A program made the position numbers and the translations under genes. DNA of 40,549 bases from Spirochaetota bacterium (GTDB lineage: Bacteria; Spirochaetota; UBA4802; UBA5368), in NCBI GenBank assembly GCA_004297825.1, contig SCSX01000073.1:1-40549 (forward strand), read 5' to 3'. The notes under the pieces were generated by a model. That model made no database searches, was not told the DNA's origin, and saw nothing but the letters and a program-made list of their open reading frames with translations. Below are positions 18,009-26,732 of the stretch, piece after piece. The first letter of the stretch is position 1. Every line of letters begins with the position of its first letter.

Positions 18009-18677
18009 TCAGCGCGCATCCCCGGAGAAGAGCTTCAGGATGTCCCCCGGGTGCGCCGCAAGGTACCGGGCTCCGTGATCTACAAGTTCCTGCCGTTTCC
18101 GGAAACCCCACAGCACGCCCACCGCGTACATGCCCGCGTATGCCGCGGTGTCCATATCCGTGCCGGAGTCTCCCGCGAAGGCGAGCGCCGCGGCATCGAT
18201 TCCCATCACCTTCGCGATATGGAGCGCGGCGGCGGGGTCCGGTTTCCTGGGGAAATCGGGCGACGAGCCCATGACAATGGAAAAGCTCGATTCATCCAGG
18301 AACCTGCGGACGCACATTTCTGTGAATTCTTGGGGCTTGTTGGAGAGCACCGCCATGGGGACGCCTGCCTCCCTGAGCGCACGAAGCAGGGGCTGAGCGC
18401 CCTCGTACGGACGGGTAGTATCGGCCCACCTCTTTCCGTATTCCTCGCGCATTACGGAAATAGTTTTCTGAATAATCGCCGGGTCCGATACGCCCTCCGG
18501 GAGCGATCGGCGCGCAAGGTCGTCCACGCCGGTACCGATCATGAGCCGGTAATCGTCGACGGGATGGGAAGGGTATCCCAGGGCGCGCAGGGCCGTATTC
18601 ATGGAATCGGCGATATCGCGCAGGGTGTCGAGAAGCGTTCCGTCGAGATCGAAGATGATTCCGCAGAGAGTGCTCAT
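18009..18677 (-). CDS. HAD-family phosphatase, phosphoglycolate phosphatase-like
   Basis: A 222-residue haloacid-dehalogenase hydrolase. Motif I is IIFDLDGTLLDT with Asp10 (nucleophile) and Asp12; motif II is AVLSNKP; the motif III/IV region has RKPDPAA and FAGDSGTDMDTA. The cap between residues 18 and 90 is helical, as in phosphoglycolate phosphatase (Gph) and pyrophosphatase PpaX. The true substrate cannot be told from sequence. The ATG at 18677 overlaps the cupin stop codon (ATGA), so the genes are translationally coupled. The frame is open further upstream, but that stretch shadows the cupin gene. A short weak hairpin after the stop lacks a U-tract. Confidence 0.9.
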   Translation of the reverse strand: MSTLCGIIFDLDGTLLDTLRDIADSMNTALRALGYPSHPVDDYRLMIGTGVDDLARRSLPEGVSDPAIIQKTISVMREEYGKRWADTTRPYEGAQPLLRALREAGVPMAVLSNKPQEFTEMCVRRFLDESSFSIVMGSSPDFPRKPDPAAALHIAKVMGIDAAALAFAGDSGTDMDTAAYAGMYAVGVLWGFRKRQELVDHGARYLAAHPGDILKLFSGDAR

Positions 18678-19171
18678 GTGAGCGCGGTTATGAGGTCGCG
18701 GAATTCGGGATAGCGCGCGGTGAGTGCGCCCCTCTCGCCCAGCTCGAAATCGGAGAAATCGAATCCGGGGGAGACCGTGGCCCCCATGAGGGCGAATGCG
18801 CCCCCGGGCACAAGGCGCGCGCCCTGCCACGAGTCGTGCGGTATCAGGACCTGCGGCGCCATTCCTCCCGGGAGGTCCGGGCCCAGGATCACGATCCTCC
18901 CGCTGCCGTCCGGGAAAAGATGCAGCATTTCCACAGGGTCGCCCAGGTAGTGATGGAAGATTTCATCGCTGCGCACCCGGTGCATCGCCGAGCGGTTTTC
19001 CCCGGCGAGCAGGTAGTAGATCGCGGTTGAATGCGCCCGCTCACCGGAATACCTTGAGGGGAGGGAGGCCCCGGGAATGGACTCCCCGGACCGATAGGTC
19101 TCGGAAAAAAAACCGCCCTCGGGATGAGGTTTGAGCTTGAGTAGCGAGATTATCTGCTCGACAGTTATCAT
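18674..19171 (-). CDS. DUF985 family cupin
   Basis: A 165-residue single cupin. MITVEQIISLLKLKPHPEGG followed by FFSETYRS is the characteristic opening of DUF985 (Cupin_5) proteins. The barrel continues with AHSTAIYYLLAGENRSAMHR, EIFHHYLGDPVEM and LIPHDSWQGAR. Members are small cytosolic proteins of uncertain enzymatic role, sometimes called sugar-epimerase-like. I placed the start at ATG 19171, the usual family start; the longer frame would begin close to the divergent GDPD gene. It heads a two-gene unit with the HAD phosphatase. The 88 bases to the GDPD gene must hold divergent promoters, but I see no convincing boxes. Confidence 0.88.
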   Translation of the reverse strand: MITVEQIISLLKLKPHPEGGFFSETYRSGESIPGASLPSRYSGERAHSTAIYYLLAGENRSAMHRVRSDEIFHHYLGDPVEMLHLFPDGSGRIVILGPDLPGGMAPQVLIPHDSWQGARLVPGGAFALMGATVSPGFDFSDFELGERGALTARYPEFRDLITALT

Positions 19172-19259
19172 CGGCCGGCCCCATGCTGAGGATGCGATTC
19201 GACTGGAACGCATCATGGAACGCACGCCGCAATAAATCAACCATAATGAGGGAGGGTGC

Positions 19260-20045
19260 ATGAGACCGTACAGGGAATTTATTTATGCACACGCCGCGTC
19301 GGCCTCCTGCACGGTGATTGGTCACCGGGGGGCCTGCGCCTATTTCCCGGAGAATACCCTTGCGTCCTTCAAGGGGGCACTTGAGATGGGCGCCGACATG
19401 GTCGAGCTCGACGTGCAGCGCACCAGGGACGGGGAGGTCGTCGTGATGCACGATGAACGGGTGAACCGATGCACCGACGGCCGCGGGCGTGTGGCGGATT
19501 TTAGCTTCGCCGGGATCCGCGCCCTGGACGCGGGTTCATGGTTCGCCGGACGATTCGCGGGCGAAAAAGTGCCCGCGCTCGAGGAGGTGCTGGAGCTGTG
19601 CAGGGGAAGGCTCGCGATAAACGTGGAGATCAAGACGGAAGCGGTGGGGGACGCGGCCCGCGGCGGGATCGAAGAGGCGGTGCTCGGCCTGGTCGCGCGA
19701 AGCGGCATGAACGGTCACGTGGTGTATTCCAGCTTCGATCCCCGGGCGCTCGCGCACCTCAGGCAGGTGGATGAATCGGCCCCCATTGCCGTGCTTTATA
19801 AAAAGAAACATTTCAGGAATATGGGCCCCAGGGAAATCGTCGCAGGCATGAATGCGGATTGTTTCAATTGTTCTAGGGAGGAACTGGGCAATGAATGGAT
19901 GGAGGAGATACTGAACAACCACATCCCCGTGAACGTGTACACGGTAAATTCGAAGAGGGATATCGCCCGATTAGTCAGGGCGGGAGTGAGCGGAATTTTT
20001 ACCAACAAGCCCGATCTGATGCGCGCCGTGCTCGATACGCAGTGA
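19260..20045 (+). CDS. Glycerophosphodiester phosphodiesterase
   Basis: GDPD hydrolyses glycerophosphodiesters from lipid turnover to glycerol-3-phosphate and an alcohol. In this 261-residue protein the catalytic block is VIGHRGACAYFPENTLASF near residue 19, with HRG and ENT. MVELDVQRTRDGEVVVMHDE follows with the metal ligands (ELD) and second catalytic His (HD). GIFTNKPDLM is the conserved barrel end. There is no signal peptide, so it is the cytoplasmic UgpQ type, not the surface GlpQ type known from some spirochaetes. The ATG at 19260 has GGGAGG upstream. It faces away from the cupin/HAD pair; the next gene, cimA, has its own likely promoter. Confidence 0.93.
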   Translation: MRPYREFIYAHAASASCTVIGHRGACAYFPENTLASFKGALEMGADMVELDVQRTRDGEVVVMHDERVNRCTDGRGRVADFSFAGIRALDAGSWFAGRFAGEKVPALEEVLELCRGRLAINVEIKTEAVGDAARGGIEEAVLGLVARSGMNGHVVYSSFDPRALAHLRQVDESAPIAVLYKKKHFRNMGPREIVAGMNADCFNCSREELGNEWMEEILNNHIPVNVYTVNSKRDIARLVRAGVSGIFTNKPDLMRAVLDTQ

Positions 20046-20060
20046 AGCGGTAAAAATAGC

Positions 20061-20090
20061 TTGAATTAAACATATTTGACCGTATATATG
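20061..20090 (+). promoter_or_regulatory. Putative promoter of the cimA operon
   Basis: TTGAAT (20061-20066) is followed by overlapping candidates TATATA (20083-20088, spacer 16) and TATATG (20085-20090, spacer 18). Transcription would start near 20096, giving a leader of about 50 bases that contains the GC-rich hairpin at 20111-20131. Confidence 0.5.
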
Positions 20091-20110
20091 CCATTTTTCC
20101 GGAATCGCTC

Positions 20111-20131
20111 CCGCGCCGCCGCGAGGCGCGG
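20111..20131 (+). other. GC-rich hairpin in the cimA leader
   Basis: CCGCGCC (20111-20117) pairs with GGCGCGG (20125-20131) around a 7-base loop. It sits between the putative promoter and the ATG at 20147, followed by A-rich sequence instead of a U-tract. It is therefore not a terminator for the gene upstream. It could shield or stabilise the 5' end of the mRNA. Confidence 0.4.
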
Positions 20132-20146
20132 ATAAAAAACCAGAGT

Positions 20147-21745
20147 ATGGAAGATAAAAAAATAATAATCTACGATACGACCCTGCGGGACGGCGCCCAG
20201 ACGTTCGGGATATCGTTTTCCACGCAGGATAAGATCCGTATCGCCCGGGAGCTCGACAAGCTGCACGTCGATTATATCGAGGGCGGATGGCCGGGATCCA
20301 ACCCCAAGGACGACGTCTTTTTCTCCGAGATGCGCACGGCGGAACCGGGCTTTGCGAGAATCGCCGCCTTCGGCTCCACGAAACGGCCGAATGTCGCCAT
20401 TAAAGACGACGAGCTTCTTCAAAGTCTCGTCACCTGCGGGGCGAAGACCCTCACGATCGTCGCGAAGACGTGGGATTTCCACGTGGAAAAGGCGCTGGGG
20501 ATCGGCCTGGACGAGAACCTCGCACTCATCTACGATACGATCGCGTTCCTCAAGGACAAGGGCTTCGAGGTTTTCCTCGACGCCGAGCATTTTTACGACG
20601 GCTACCTGAACAACAGGGACTACTCCCTGCGCGTGCTCGAGAAGGCCGCGGCGGGGGGGGCCGATATGCTGGTCCTGTGCGACACGAACGGCGGCACCCT
20701 CCCGCATGTCGCCGCCGATATCACCAGGGCCGTGGTCGGGACCACCGGCCTTCCCGTGGGCGTGCATTTTCACAACGATGCGGGCGTCGCGGTCGCGAAT
20801 TCCCTGGCCTCGGTCATGGCCGGCGCGCGCTCGGTACAGGGAACGATAAACGGGTACGGGGAGCGGTGCGGGAACTGCGATCTCACCGCGCTCATCCCCA
20901 ACCTCGTCCTTAAAACCGGCCACGAGTGCAGCGCGCGGGAGCGGCTCTCTCTCCTCACCGAGGTGAGCCGGTATATCAGCGAAATCGCGAATCTCGCCCA
21001 TAACGAGCGCGCGCCCTACGTGGGGGACAAGGCGTTCGGTCATAAGGGCGGTATCCACGTCTCCGCGCTGAAGCGCGATACGCGCACCTACGAGCATGTC
21101 GATCCGGAGCTCCTGGGCAACCGGAGGATCGTGCTAATATCCGAGCTTGCGGGCAAAAGCACCATCGAGGTGAAAGCGAAGGAGATGGGCATTACGCTCG
21201 ATCGCGCGGTGAAGCTTCCCGCCCGGATCATCCAGCAGATCAAGGACCTGGAGGAACAGGGTTTCCAGTTCGAGGCGGCCGAGGGCTCCTTCGAGCTCCT
21301 CATCCGGAGGGCGACGGGAGAATATACGCCGTTTTTCAGCCTCAAGGGCTTTCGCGTCATCACGGAAAAGGATGAAAACAGCACCATCACCTGCGAGGCG
21401 ACCATCAAGGTGGAGGTGGACGGGCGGGAGGAGCATACCGCGGCGAACGGTAACGGCCCGGTAGCGGCCCTGGATAACGCGCTACGCAAAGCGCTTGACA
21501 AATTTTATCCGGAAATACAGGAACTTCAACTCACCGACTACAAGGTGCGGGTACTCAACGAGAAAGAGGGCACCGGCTCATCGGTGCGGGTGCTGGTGGA
21601 ACAGAAAACCAGGGGAAACCACTGGGGTACGGTAGGCGTATCGGCGAATATCATAGAGGCGTCATGGCAGGCGCTCGTGGACGGTATCGAATACATGCTT
21701 TTTAAAAGATCGACGCGCAAGGACGGAACGCACTCCAATGGATGA
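20147..21745 (+). CDS. cimA: Citramalate synthase
   Basis: CimA condenses pyruvate and acetyl-CoA to (R)-citramalate, the threonine-independent entry into isoleucine synthesis known from Leptospira and methanogens. The 532 residues carry the HMGL-type barrel: IIIYDTTLRDGAQTFGI near residue 6, GGWPGSNPKD, and the metal-binding VHFHNDAGVAVANS. The last 150 or so residues form a LeuA-type regulatory domain (FRVITEKDENSTITCEATIK), the site of branched-chain amino acid feedback in relatives. The ATG at 20147 begins a tightly packed run to aconitase; its end overlaps murI by eight bases. Isopropylmalate synthase is the main alternative, but GAQTFGISFSTQDKI and GGWPGSNPKD fit the CimA subgroup better. 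Confidence 0.9.
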   Translation: MEDKKIIIYDTTLRDGAQTFGISFSTQDKIRIARELDKLHVDYIEGGWPGSNPKDDVFFSEMRTAEPGFARIAAFGSTKRPNVAIKDDELLQSLVTCGAKTLTIVAKTWDFHVEKALGIGLDENLALIYDTIAFLKDKGFEVFLDAEHFYDGYLNNRDYSLRVLEKAAAGGADMLVLCDTNGGTLPHVAADITRAVVGTTGLPVGVHFHNDAGVAVANSLASVMAGARSVQGTINGYGERCGNCDLTALIPNLVLKTGHECSARERLSLLTEVSRYISEIANLAHNERAPYVGDKAFGHKGGIHVSALKRDTRTYEHVDPELLGNRRIVLISELAGKSTIEVKAKEMGITLDRAVKLPARIIQQIKDLEEQGFQFEAAEGSFELLIRRATGEYTPFFSLKGFRVITEKDENSTITCEATIKVEVDGREEHTAANGNGPVAALDNALRKALDKFYPEIQELQLTDYKVRVLNEKEGTGSSVRVLVEQKTRGNHWGTVGVSANIIEASWQALVDGIEYMLFKRSTRKDGTHSNG

Positions 21746-22535
21746 CAGGCCCATAGGAATTTTCGATTCGGGGGTGGGGGGGCTCACCGTGTGCAAGGCT
21801 ATCAGTGACCTCCTGCCGTCGGAAAACATCATTTATTTCGGCGATACCGCACGGTTCCCCTACGGGACGCGCTCAATCGATACGGTGGTGCGGTATTCCC
21901 GGGAGATCACGGAATACCTGCTTTCGCGGGATGTGAAAATGCTCGTGATCGCGTGCAACACCTCATCGGCTGTGGCGCTGGACGTATTGAGAAAGGAATA
22001 TGCCCTTCCCATCATAGGCGTGATCGACGCGGGCGCACGCGCCTCCTGCGCGCGCCTGAAGGGGGACAAGATCGGGGTGATCGCGACCCGGGCGACCGTA
22101 AACAGCGGCTCGTATGTGAAGGCGATCAACCTGCTCAGAAGCGGCATCCAGGTCATGCAGCGCCATGCGACCCTGTTCGTATCCCTTACCGAGGAGGGGT
22201 GGCTTGACGACGAGATAACCAGGCTGACCGCGAAGCGGTACATGCAGGGGCTTTACGACGAAGGCGTAAGGACAGTCATTCTCGGGTGCACGCATTTCCC
22301 CCTGCTGAAAACGGCTATAAACGGCGTGTACCCGGAAATAGACCTCGTCGACACGGGGATCGAGATCGCGCGCGAGGTGCGCGCCATATTAAAAGAAAAA
22401 AACCTTGAAAATGGGGGCGGCGCCGGCCATATTGAGCTGTACGCCTCGGACATAACCGATACCATTCAACGCCTGAAGGAAATGTTCTTCGGAAACAATG
22501 GATCGGAGATAAAAAAGCTCGAGATAAACGGGTAA
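21738..22535 (+). CDS. murI: Glutamate racemase
   Basis: MurI makes D-glutamate for peptidoglycan. The 265-residue protein has the usual opening IGIFDSGVGGLTV, the two catalytic cysteines (Cys73 in VIACNTSSA and Cys184 in VILGCTHFPLL) and FGDTARFPYG. The length is standard. The ATG at 21738 lies inside the end of cimA, overlapping its stop by eight bases. Only three bases separate it from the chaperone gene behind it, so the two are co-expressed. Confidence 0.96.
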   Translation: MDDRPIGIFDSGVGGLTVCKAISDLLPSENIIYFGDTARFPYGTRSIDTVVRYSREITEYLLSRDVKMLVIACNTSSAVALDVLRKEYALPIIGVIDAGARASCARLKGDKIGVIATRATVNSGSYVKAINLLRSGIQVMQRHATLFVSLTEEGWLDDEITRLTAKRYMQGLYDEGVRTVILGCTHFPLLKTAINGVYPEIDLVDTGIEIAREVRAILKEKNLENGGGAGHIELYASDITDTIQRLKEMFFGNNGSEIKKLEING

Positions 22536-22538
22536 CCC

Positions 22539-23504
22539 ATGAAAAAATACGCGCTCCTGATGATTCTCTGCATGACCATAATCGTGGGTCCGGCCGCGGC
22601 CGTGCAATCCTGGGAGGTGCTGGACCGGGTCATCGCGGTCGTGAACGAGCGACCGATAGTCGAAAGCGAGGTGATCGACCGGTATACGCGGCTCCAGCAG
22701 AGGAACGCCCTCCAGGCGATCGGGCAGGCCCAGGGGATGAGCCGCATCCTGGATAAATTCATCGAGGAGGCGCTCGTCGCGGAAGAGGCCGACAACCAGG
22801 CCATACTGATCAGCGACGAGAAGATCGAAAACCATATCAAGAAGATCATGGCGCGGAACAATATCGCCACTATGGACGATTTCAAGCAGAGAATCGAAAA
22901 GACCGAAAACATCCCCTTCGCCGATTACAGGGAGGAGTTGCGTAAATCCATGATGACCGAGCAGGTGATGTCGATCGCGATCGGTGTATCGCCCCCCACC
23001 CGCAAGGAGATGCTCGCGTGGTACAATGCCAATCTCGAAAAGCTTGGTTTCGAGGTGAACGTGAAGCACATCCTCATGCGGCCGCGCGACAATTCGCCCG
23101 CCGAGGAGCGCCGGGTGAGCGAGGCGCTCAGGGAGCTCACGCAGCGGGTGTACCAGGGGGAAGCGTTCGAGGCGCTCGCGGCGCAATACTCGGAAGACGC
23201 CCCCACGGCGAAAAACGGCGGCGACATGGGCTGGATGGAACTGGGGGAGATGGACCCCTATTTCGCAAACCAGGTATTTACGATGAACCAGCCGGGGCAG
23301 CTATCGAACGTCATCAAATCGTCGTATGGATACCACATCGTCAAGTTCCTGGGGAAAAGGCAGACCTCGTTCGAGTCCGTCGAGGACAAGGTGCTCAACA
23401 TGCTGTTCCAGCAGAAGATGGTGGAACAGTTCGGCAAATGGATCAACCAGCGCAGGAGGGAATCTGATATCAAGATTTACCTGCAGGATTACATGAAGGG
23501 TTAA
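22539..23504 (+). CDS. Periplasmic SurA/PpiC-type peptidyl-prolyl isomerase
   Basis: This 321-residue protein is exported (MKKYALLMILCMTIIVGPAAA signal). The first half resembles the SurA chaperone domain (VLDRVIAVVNERPIVESEV, then helical). The second half is one parvulin domain: NVKHILMRPRDNSPAEERR, AAQYSEDAPTAKNGGDMGWM, VIKSSYGYHIVKFLG. SurA of E. coli has two parvulin domains; this one has a single copy, as in many other phyla. Its job is folding of outer-membrane proteins, or general periplasmic folding. It follows murI by three bases and precedes the radical SAM gene by four, so the operon mixes envelope-related functions. Confidence 0.92.
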   Translation: MKKYALLMILCMTIIVGPAAAVQSWEVLDRVIAVVNERPIVESEVIDRYTRLQQRNALQAIGQAQGMSRILDKFIEEALVAEEADNQAILISDEKIENHIKKIMARNNIATMDDFKQRIEKTENIPFADYREELRKSMMTEQVMSIAIGVSPPTRKEMLAWYNANLEKLGFEVNVKHILMRPRDNSPAEERRVSEALRELTQRVYQGEAFEALAAQYSEDAPTAKNGGDMGWMELGEMDPYFANQVFTMNQPGQLSNVIKSSYGYHIVKFLGKRQTSFESVEDKVLNMLFQQKMVEQFGKWINQRRRESDIKIYLQDYMKG

Positions 23505-23508
23505 CTCC

Positions 23509-24990
23509 TTGAAAATCGCCGTCGTCCTCTACGTCGATGAAGGCATGACCGATTCTCAGTTGGCTTTCAAGGGCGATTATCTTCCCGAGGTGCTGAAGCA
23601 CAGGTTGTCCGCGGTCCCGGATTCATCCGTGTATTACTCCGTTCCGGCAGCCTACAAGGGAACGCTTTCGGGCGCGCCGGGGGCATGCGTGCGCGACGAC
23701 CGGGACGATATTTCCTTCTGGAAAAGATTTTTCACCGAGGCGGATTGCGAACACGCACTCAAGGTATATGCCGATTCGCCCTTCCTCGACGCAGGTATCG
23801 TGATTGAAATGCTCGACCTGCACCGCCGGTACCTTGCCGAATTCACCTACTCCGAAAACCTGCCCGCGGGATACGCGTGTGAGATCATGTCGAGGGAGCT
23901 CGTTCAGTCGGTTCCGGATTCGAAGGAAGCGCTCATGCCGCTCGGGGACGCGGTGCGCAAAAATATCAACCAGTTCGACGTGGAGCTTTTCTACAAGGAT
24001 CCGGATATCAGGGACAAGCGCCTGAATTTCCGTTCGGGCGACCCCAGGGAACACAAGATTCTCGAGAATCTGGCCGAAGTCGGCGGAGGCGTCCCCCCCT
24101 ATGTATCCGTTCGCGACCTTATACACGCCCATCCGGAAACCCTCTACGCGGGGCCTTCATACCTGGAGGTGGAGCTTACCGGACGGTGCGATCTCGAATG
24201 CATTTTCTGCTACCGCTCCGCGGTTACGAGGGCGCGCCCGGACATTGATCCCGGCGTGTACCGGAAAATTCTTTCCGACATGCGCGGATTCGGCCTGCCG
24301 TACTCGATCAGCCTGGGCGGGTCGGGGGAACCGCTCATGCACGGCAGCTTCTATGAGTTATGCGATGCCGCACTTCGCGAAGAGGTCGTGCAAAACCTGG
24401 TCATTGAAACGAACGCCATTTATGCGGATGATAATTTCAGGAGTTTCATCGCGGAGAAGCGCGATCCCCGGATCAAGGTCATCGCGAACATGAACGGGTA
24501 TAACGGGGAAACGTACAGGACCATCCACGGGAAGGATTACTTTTCCCCGGCGAGCAACCACCTGATAGCGTTAAGGGAATTTCTTCCCGGTAAGGAATCT
24601 CTTTACGTGCAGATAATGAAGATCAACGAGACAGAGGCATTCCTGGACGATTTTTACGATTTCTGGGAGAAAGCAGGGGTAACGGTACTCCTCCAGAAAC
24701 AGAATACGTATATGGGAAGGCTGAAGGATCGCCGTTATTCGGACCTCTCGCCCCTCGACCGGACCCCGTGCTGGCACCTGCAGCGGGACTTGTTTATCCT
24801 GTCGGACGGGCGTGTGGCGTTCTGCAAGCAGGACATAGAGGGCGTGTGCGCAAAGGGCGATGTAAGCGGTGAAAGCCTTGGGGATATCTGGCAGCGTGCG
24901 CTTCCGTTTTTTTTGAGTGATTACCGCGGGGAATTCCCCGGCGCCCCTGACTGCGCCTCCTGCGACGAGTGGTACACCTTCAATCTCTAG
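23509..24990 (+). CDS. Spiro-SPASM radical SAM protein with N-terminal nucleotidyltransferase-like domain
   Basis: A 493-residue radical SAM enzyme. The iron-sulfur binding motif is GRCDLECIFCYRS with Cys227, Cys231 and Cys234. ISLGGSGEPLMHG follows. A C-terminal SPASM domain has further cysteines (TPCWHLQ, AFCKQ, GVCAKGD, CASCDEW) for auxiliary clusters. I know such proteins as the 'spiro-SPASM' family of spirochaetes. The first 190 residues resemble SpsF-type cytidylyltransferases, as in the next gene: YADSPFLD here matches TGDNPFTD there, and NLPAGYACEIM matches NLPLGTGVEII. The nucleotide-binding loop QARMQSTRLPGK is not preserved, so this domain may be inactive. The TTG start has GAAGGG upstream and is four bases past the previous stop. 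The substrate is unknown; a sugar or peptide modification for a surface glycan is a guess. Confidence 0.85.
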   Translation: MKIAVVLYVDEGMTDSQLAFKGDYLPEVLKHRLSAVPDSSVYYSVPAAYKGTLSGAPGACVRDDRDDISFWKRFFTEADCEHALKVYADSPFLDAGIVIEMLDLHRRYLAEFTYSENLPAGYACEIMSRELVQSVPDSKEALMPLGDAVRKNINQFDVELFYKDPDIRDKRLNFRSGDPREHKILENLAEVGGGVPPYVSVRDLIHAHPETLYAGPSYLEVELTGRCDLECIFCYRSAVTRARPDIDPGVYRKILSDMRGFGLPYSISLGGSGEPLMHGSFYELCDAALREEVVQNLVIETNAIYADDNFRSFIAEKRDPRIKVIANMNGYNGETYRTIHGKDYFSPASNHLIALREFLPGKESLYVQIMKINETEAFLDDFYDFWEKAGVTVLLQKQNTYMGRLKDRRYSDLSPLDRTPCWHLQRDLFILSDGRVAFCKQDIEGVCAKGDVSGESLGDIWQRALPFFLSDYRGEFPGAPDCASCDEWYTFNL

Positions 24991-25009
24991 AAACCAATGG
25001 TAAACTGAT

Positions 25010-25792
25010 ATGGTCGTGAACGGAGTTTTTAACGGAAACAAGATAAAACCGCGCGTAATCGCGATTATCCAGGCGAGGATGCAATCCACGCGTCTCCCCG
25101 GAAAAGCGATGGAAGACCTGGCCGGCAGACCGCTTCTGGCGCACGTCATAGAAAGGGCGCAGCGTATCGAACACGTGGACGAGGTCGTGGTCGCCACGTG
25201 TATCGGGGAGGAAAACCGCGCTATTATAGATCTCGCCGCCTCGATGGGCGCGAAGATTTTTGTGGGCTCCATGGAAAACGTGCTGGAACGATACTGGCTC
25301 GCATTGTGCGAGTTCGGCGGGGAGTTCATCGTAAGGGTGACGGGAGACAACCCGTTCACCGATCCGGAGTACGCGTCCATGGCCGTCGATATCTCGCTTG
25401 AATCGAAGCCGGACCTGTGTTCCGTGACAAATCTTCCCCTGGGAACGGGTGTGGAAATCATCAAGGCCGGCGCCCTCGAGGAAGCCTATAGAAACGGGGA
25501 CAAGACCTACCACCGGGAACATGTGACCCCTTATATCAAGGAACACCCCGAATTGTTCAACATCGAGCGCATTCCCGCGAATTTCAAGAATCCCTTTCCC
25601 GGGATGCGACTCACGGTGGATACCCCTGAGGACATGGTCTTCGCGCGCGCGGTGTACGAACGCGTGTATGCGGGGCAGGTTTTCCCGCTGTCGGAGGTCA
25701 TCTCGGTAATCGAAACGGATCCGGACCTCCTCAAGATCAACTCCGGGGTCGAGCAGAGGCCCATGGTCCACTCCGAGCGGAAGGATGCATGA
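25010..25792 (+). CDS. SpsF-like cytidylyltransferase
   Basis: A 260-residue nucleotidyltransferase of the SpsF/acylneuraminate cytidylyltransferase group. The nucleotide-binding loop is IAIIQARMQSTRLPGKAM from residue 17. VRVTGDNPFTDPE supplies the metal-binding aspartates, and NLPLGTGVEI and MRLTVDTPEDM are further family blocks. The likely reaction is activation of an acidic or deoxyamino sugar with CTP. The start at ATG 25010 is weak in ribosome-binding signals; GTG 25016 is an alternative. It lies between spiro-SPASM and the SpsG-like gene and overlaps the latter by eight bases, suggesting one pathway. Sugar identity cannot be read from the sequence. Confidence 0.87.
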   Translation: MVVNGVFNGNKIKPRVIAIIQARMQSTRLPGKAMEDLAGRPLLAHVIERAQRIEHVDEVVVATCIGEENRAIIDLAASMGAKIFVGSMENVLERYWLALCEFGGEFIVRVTGDNPFTDPEYASMAVDISLESKPDLCSVTNLPLGTGVEIIKAGALEEAYRNGDKTYHREHVTPYIKEHPELFNIERIPANFKNPFPGMRLTVDTPEDMVFARAVYERVYAGQVFPLSEVISVIETDPDLLKINSGVEQRPMVHSERKDA

Positions 25793-26711
25793 TCCGCTGA
25801 TATTAATTCGAACCGCATGGGGCCCTGGAATCGGCATGGGGCATGTCCAGCGGATGGCTTCCCTCGCGTGGCACCTTCGAAAAAATTACGGCATCCCCGC
25901 CACGCTTTGGATCGAAGAAGCCCCCTCCTTCCTTCCGCCAGGGCTGCCAATTCACACGGGGGCAAGCCCACCGGACGGAACGATGCTGCTGGTCAGGGAC
26001 ATGCGCGAGTCGACCCCCCATGAAATCGAAACATTAAAAAGAATCGCCCCGGTGCTGGTCCTGGACGATATGGGCGCGGGCGGAAGGTTGGCCGACTTTA
26101 CCATTGACCTGCTGCCGGTCCCCACCGAATACCGGGAGCATCGCGCCCCCGTGCGCGACGATTTATTCCTCTACGGGTACAGCTTTCTGCATGACCTGGA
26201 AGAAATGGGGGCCGGAGAAATCGAAAAATCGACGGATATCCTTTTTTACGCCGGGGCGGATTCAAATGCGAAATATCTCGAACAAGGTCTCGCGCTCATT
26301 CCGGCGGGAAAAAGCTGTGCGGTATTTTCCGGTGTCTCCTCGTTTCTCGCGAAAGACGGCACGCAAACCGTTCTGGGACAATCGGACTACGTCCGGATGC
26401 TTCTTTCAGCGAGGCTCTTGATCTCGCATTTCGGAATCACGATGTACGAGGCCTGCGCCGCGGGGTGCGCCGTGGTCGCGATCAACCCCACGGAATACCA
26501 TGCGCGCCTGTGCGATCTGGCGCCTGAGAGATTCGCCCTGAAAAACCTGGGAGTCCGTGATAGACTGGATTCCCGGGATGCGCGCGCTGTCATTGCGGAG
26601 GCGCTCGAAGGGACGAAGGGAACACCTGTCCGGCCGGCGGATGTTTACAGGGGAGCGCGCGAAAACCTCGACCGCTTCGCGCAGATATTAATTAAGATGA
26701 TCGGGAAATAG
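25785..26711 (+). CDS. PseG/SpsG-like nucleotide-sugar protein
   Basis: A 308-residue protein of the GT-B-like PseG/SpsG group, which in known cases removes UDP from a sugar (PseG, pseudaminic acid pathway) or acts in spore-coat glycan synthesis (SpsG). The glycine-rich loop GPGIGMGHVQRMASLAWHL is near residue 13. The C-terminal half holds LLISHFGITMYEACAAGCAV with the usual glycosyltransferase-type ligand site, followed by AINPTEYH. The ATG at 25785 overlaps the SpsF-like stop. Aconitase follows 21 bases later. Together with the SpsF-like and radical SAM genes it would make or process a nucleotide-activated sugar for a surface polymer or flagellin; that assignment is inference. Confidence 0.8.
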   Translation: MHDPLILIRTAWGPGIGMGHVQRMASLAWHLRKNYGIPATLWIEEAPSFLPPGLPIHTGASPPDGTMLLVRDMRESTPHEIETLKRIAPVLVLDDMGAGGRLADFTIDLLPVPTEYREHRAPVRDDLFLYGYSFLHDLEEMGAGEIEKSTDILFYAGADSNAKYLEQGLALIPAGKSCAVFSGVSSFLAKDGTQTVLGQSDYVRMLLSARLLISHFGITMYEACAAGCAVVAINPTEYHARLCDLAPERFALKNLGVRDRLDSRDARAVIAEALEGTKGTPVRPADVYRGARENLDRFAQILIKMIGK

Positions 26712-26732
26712 CAGTTTTATAGGAGCGTAGAT

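Noticed and set aside
17869-18111. Upstream extension of the amidotransferase frame
   Set aside because: It runs across a good promoter (17930-17958) and into the HAD gene; its composition is Cys/Arg/Pro-rich like a shadow frame.
20101-20146. The cimA leader hairpin as a terminator for the GDPD gene
   Set aside because: The downstream sequence is A-rich, not T-rich, on the plus strand, and the hairpin is 65 bases past the GDPD stop and beyond a promoter candidate.
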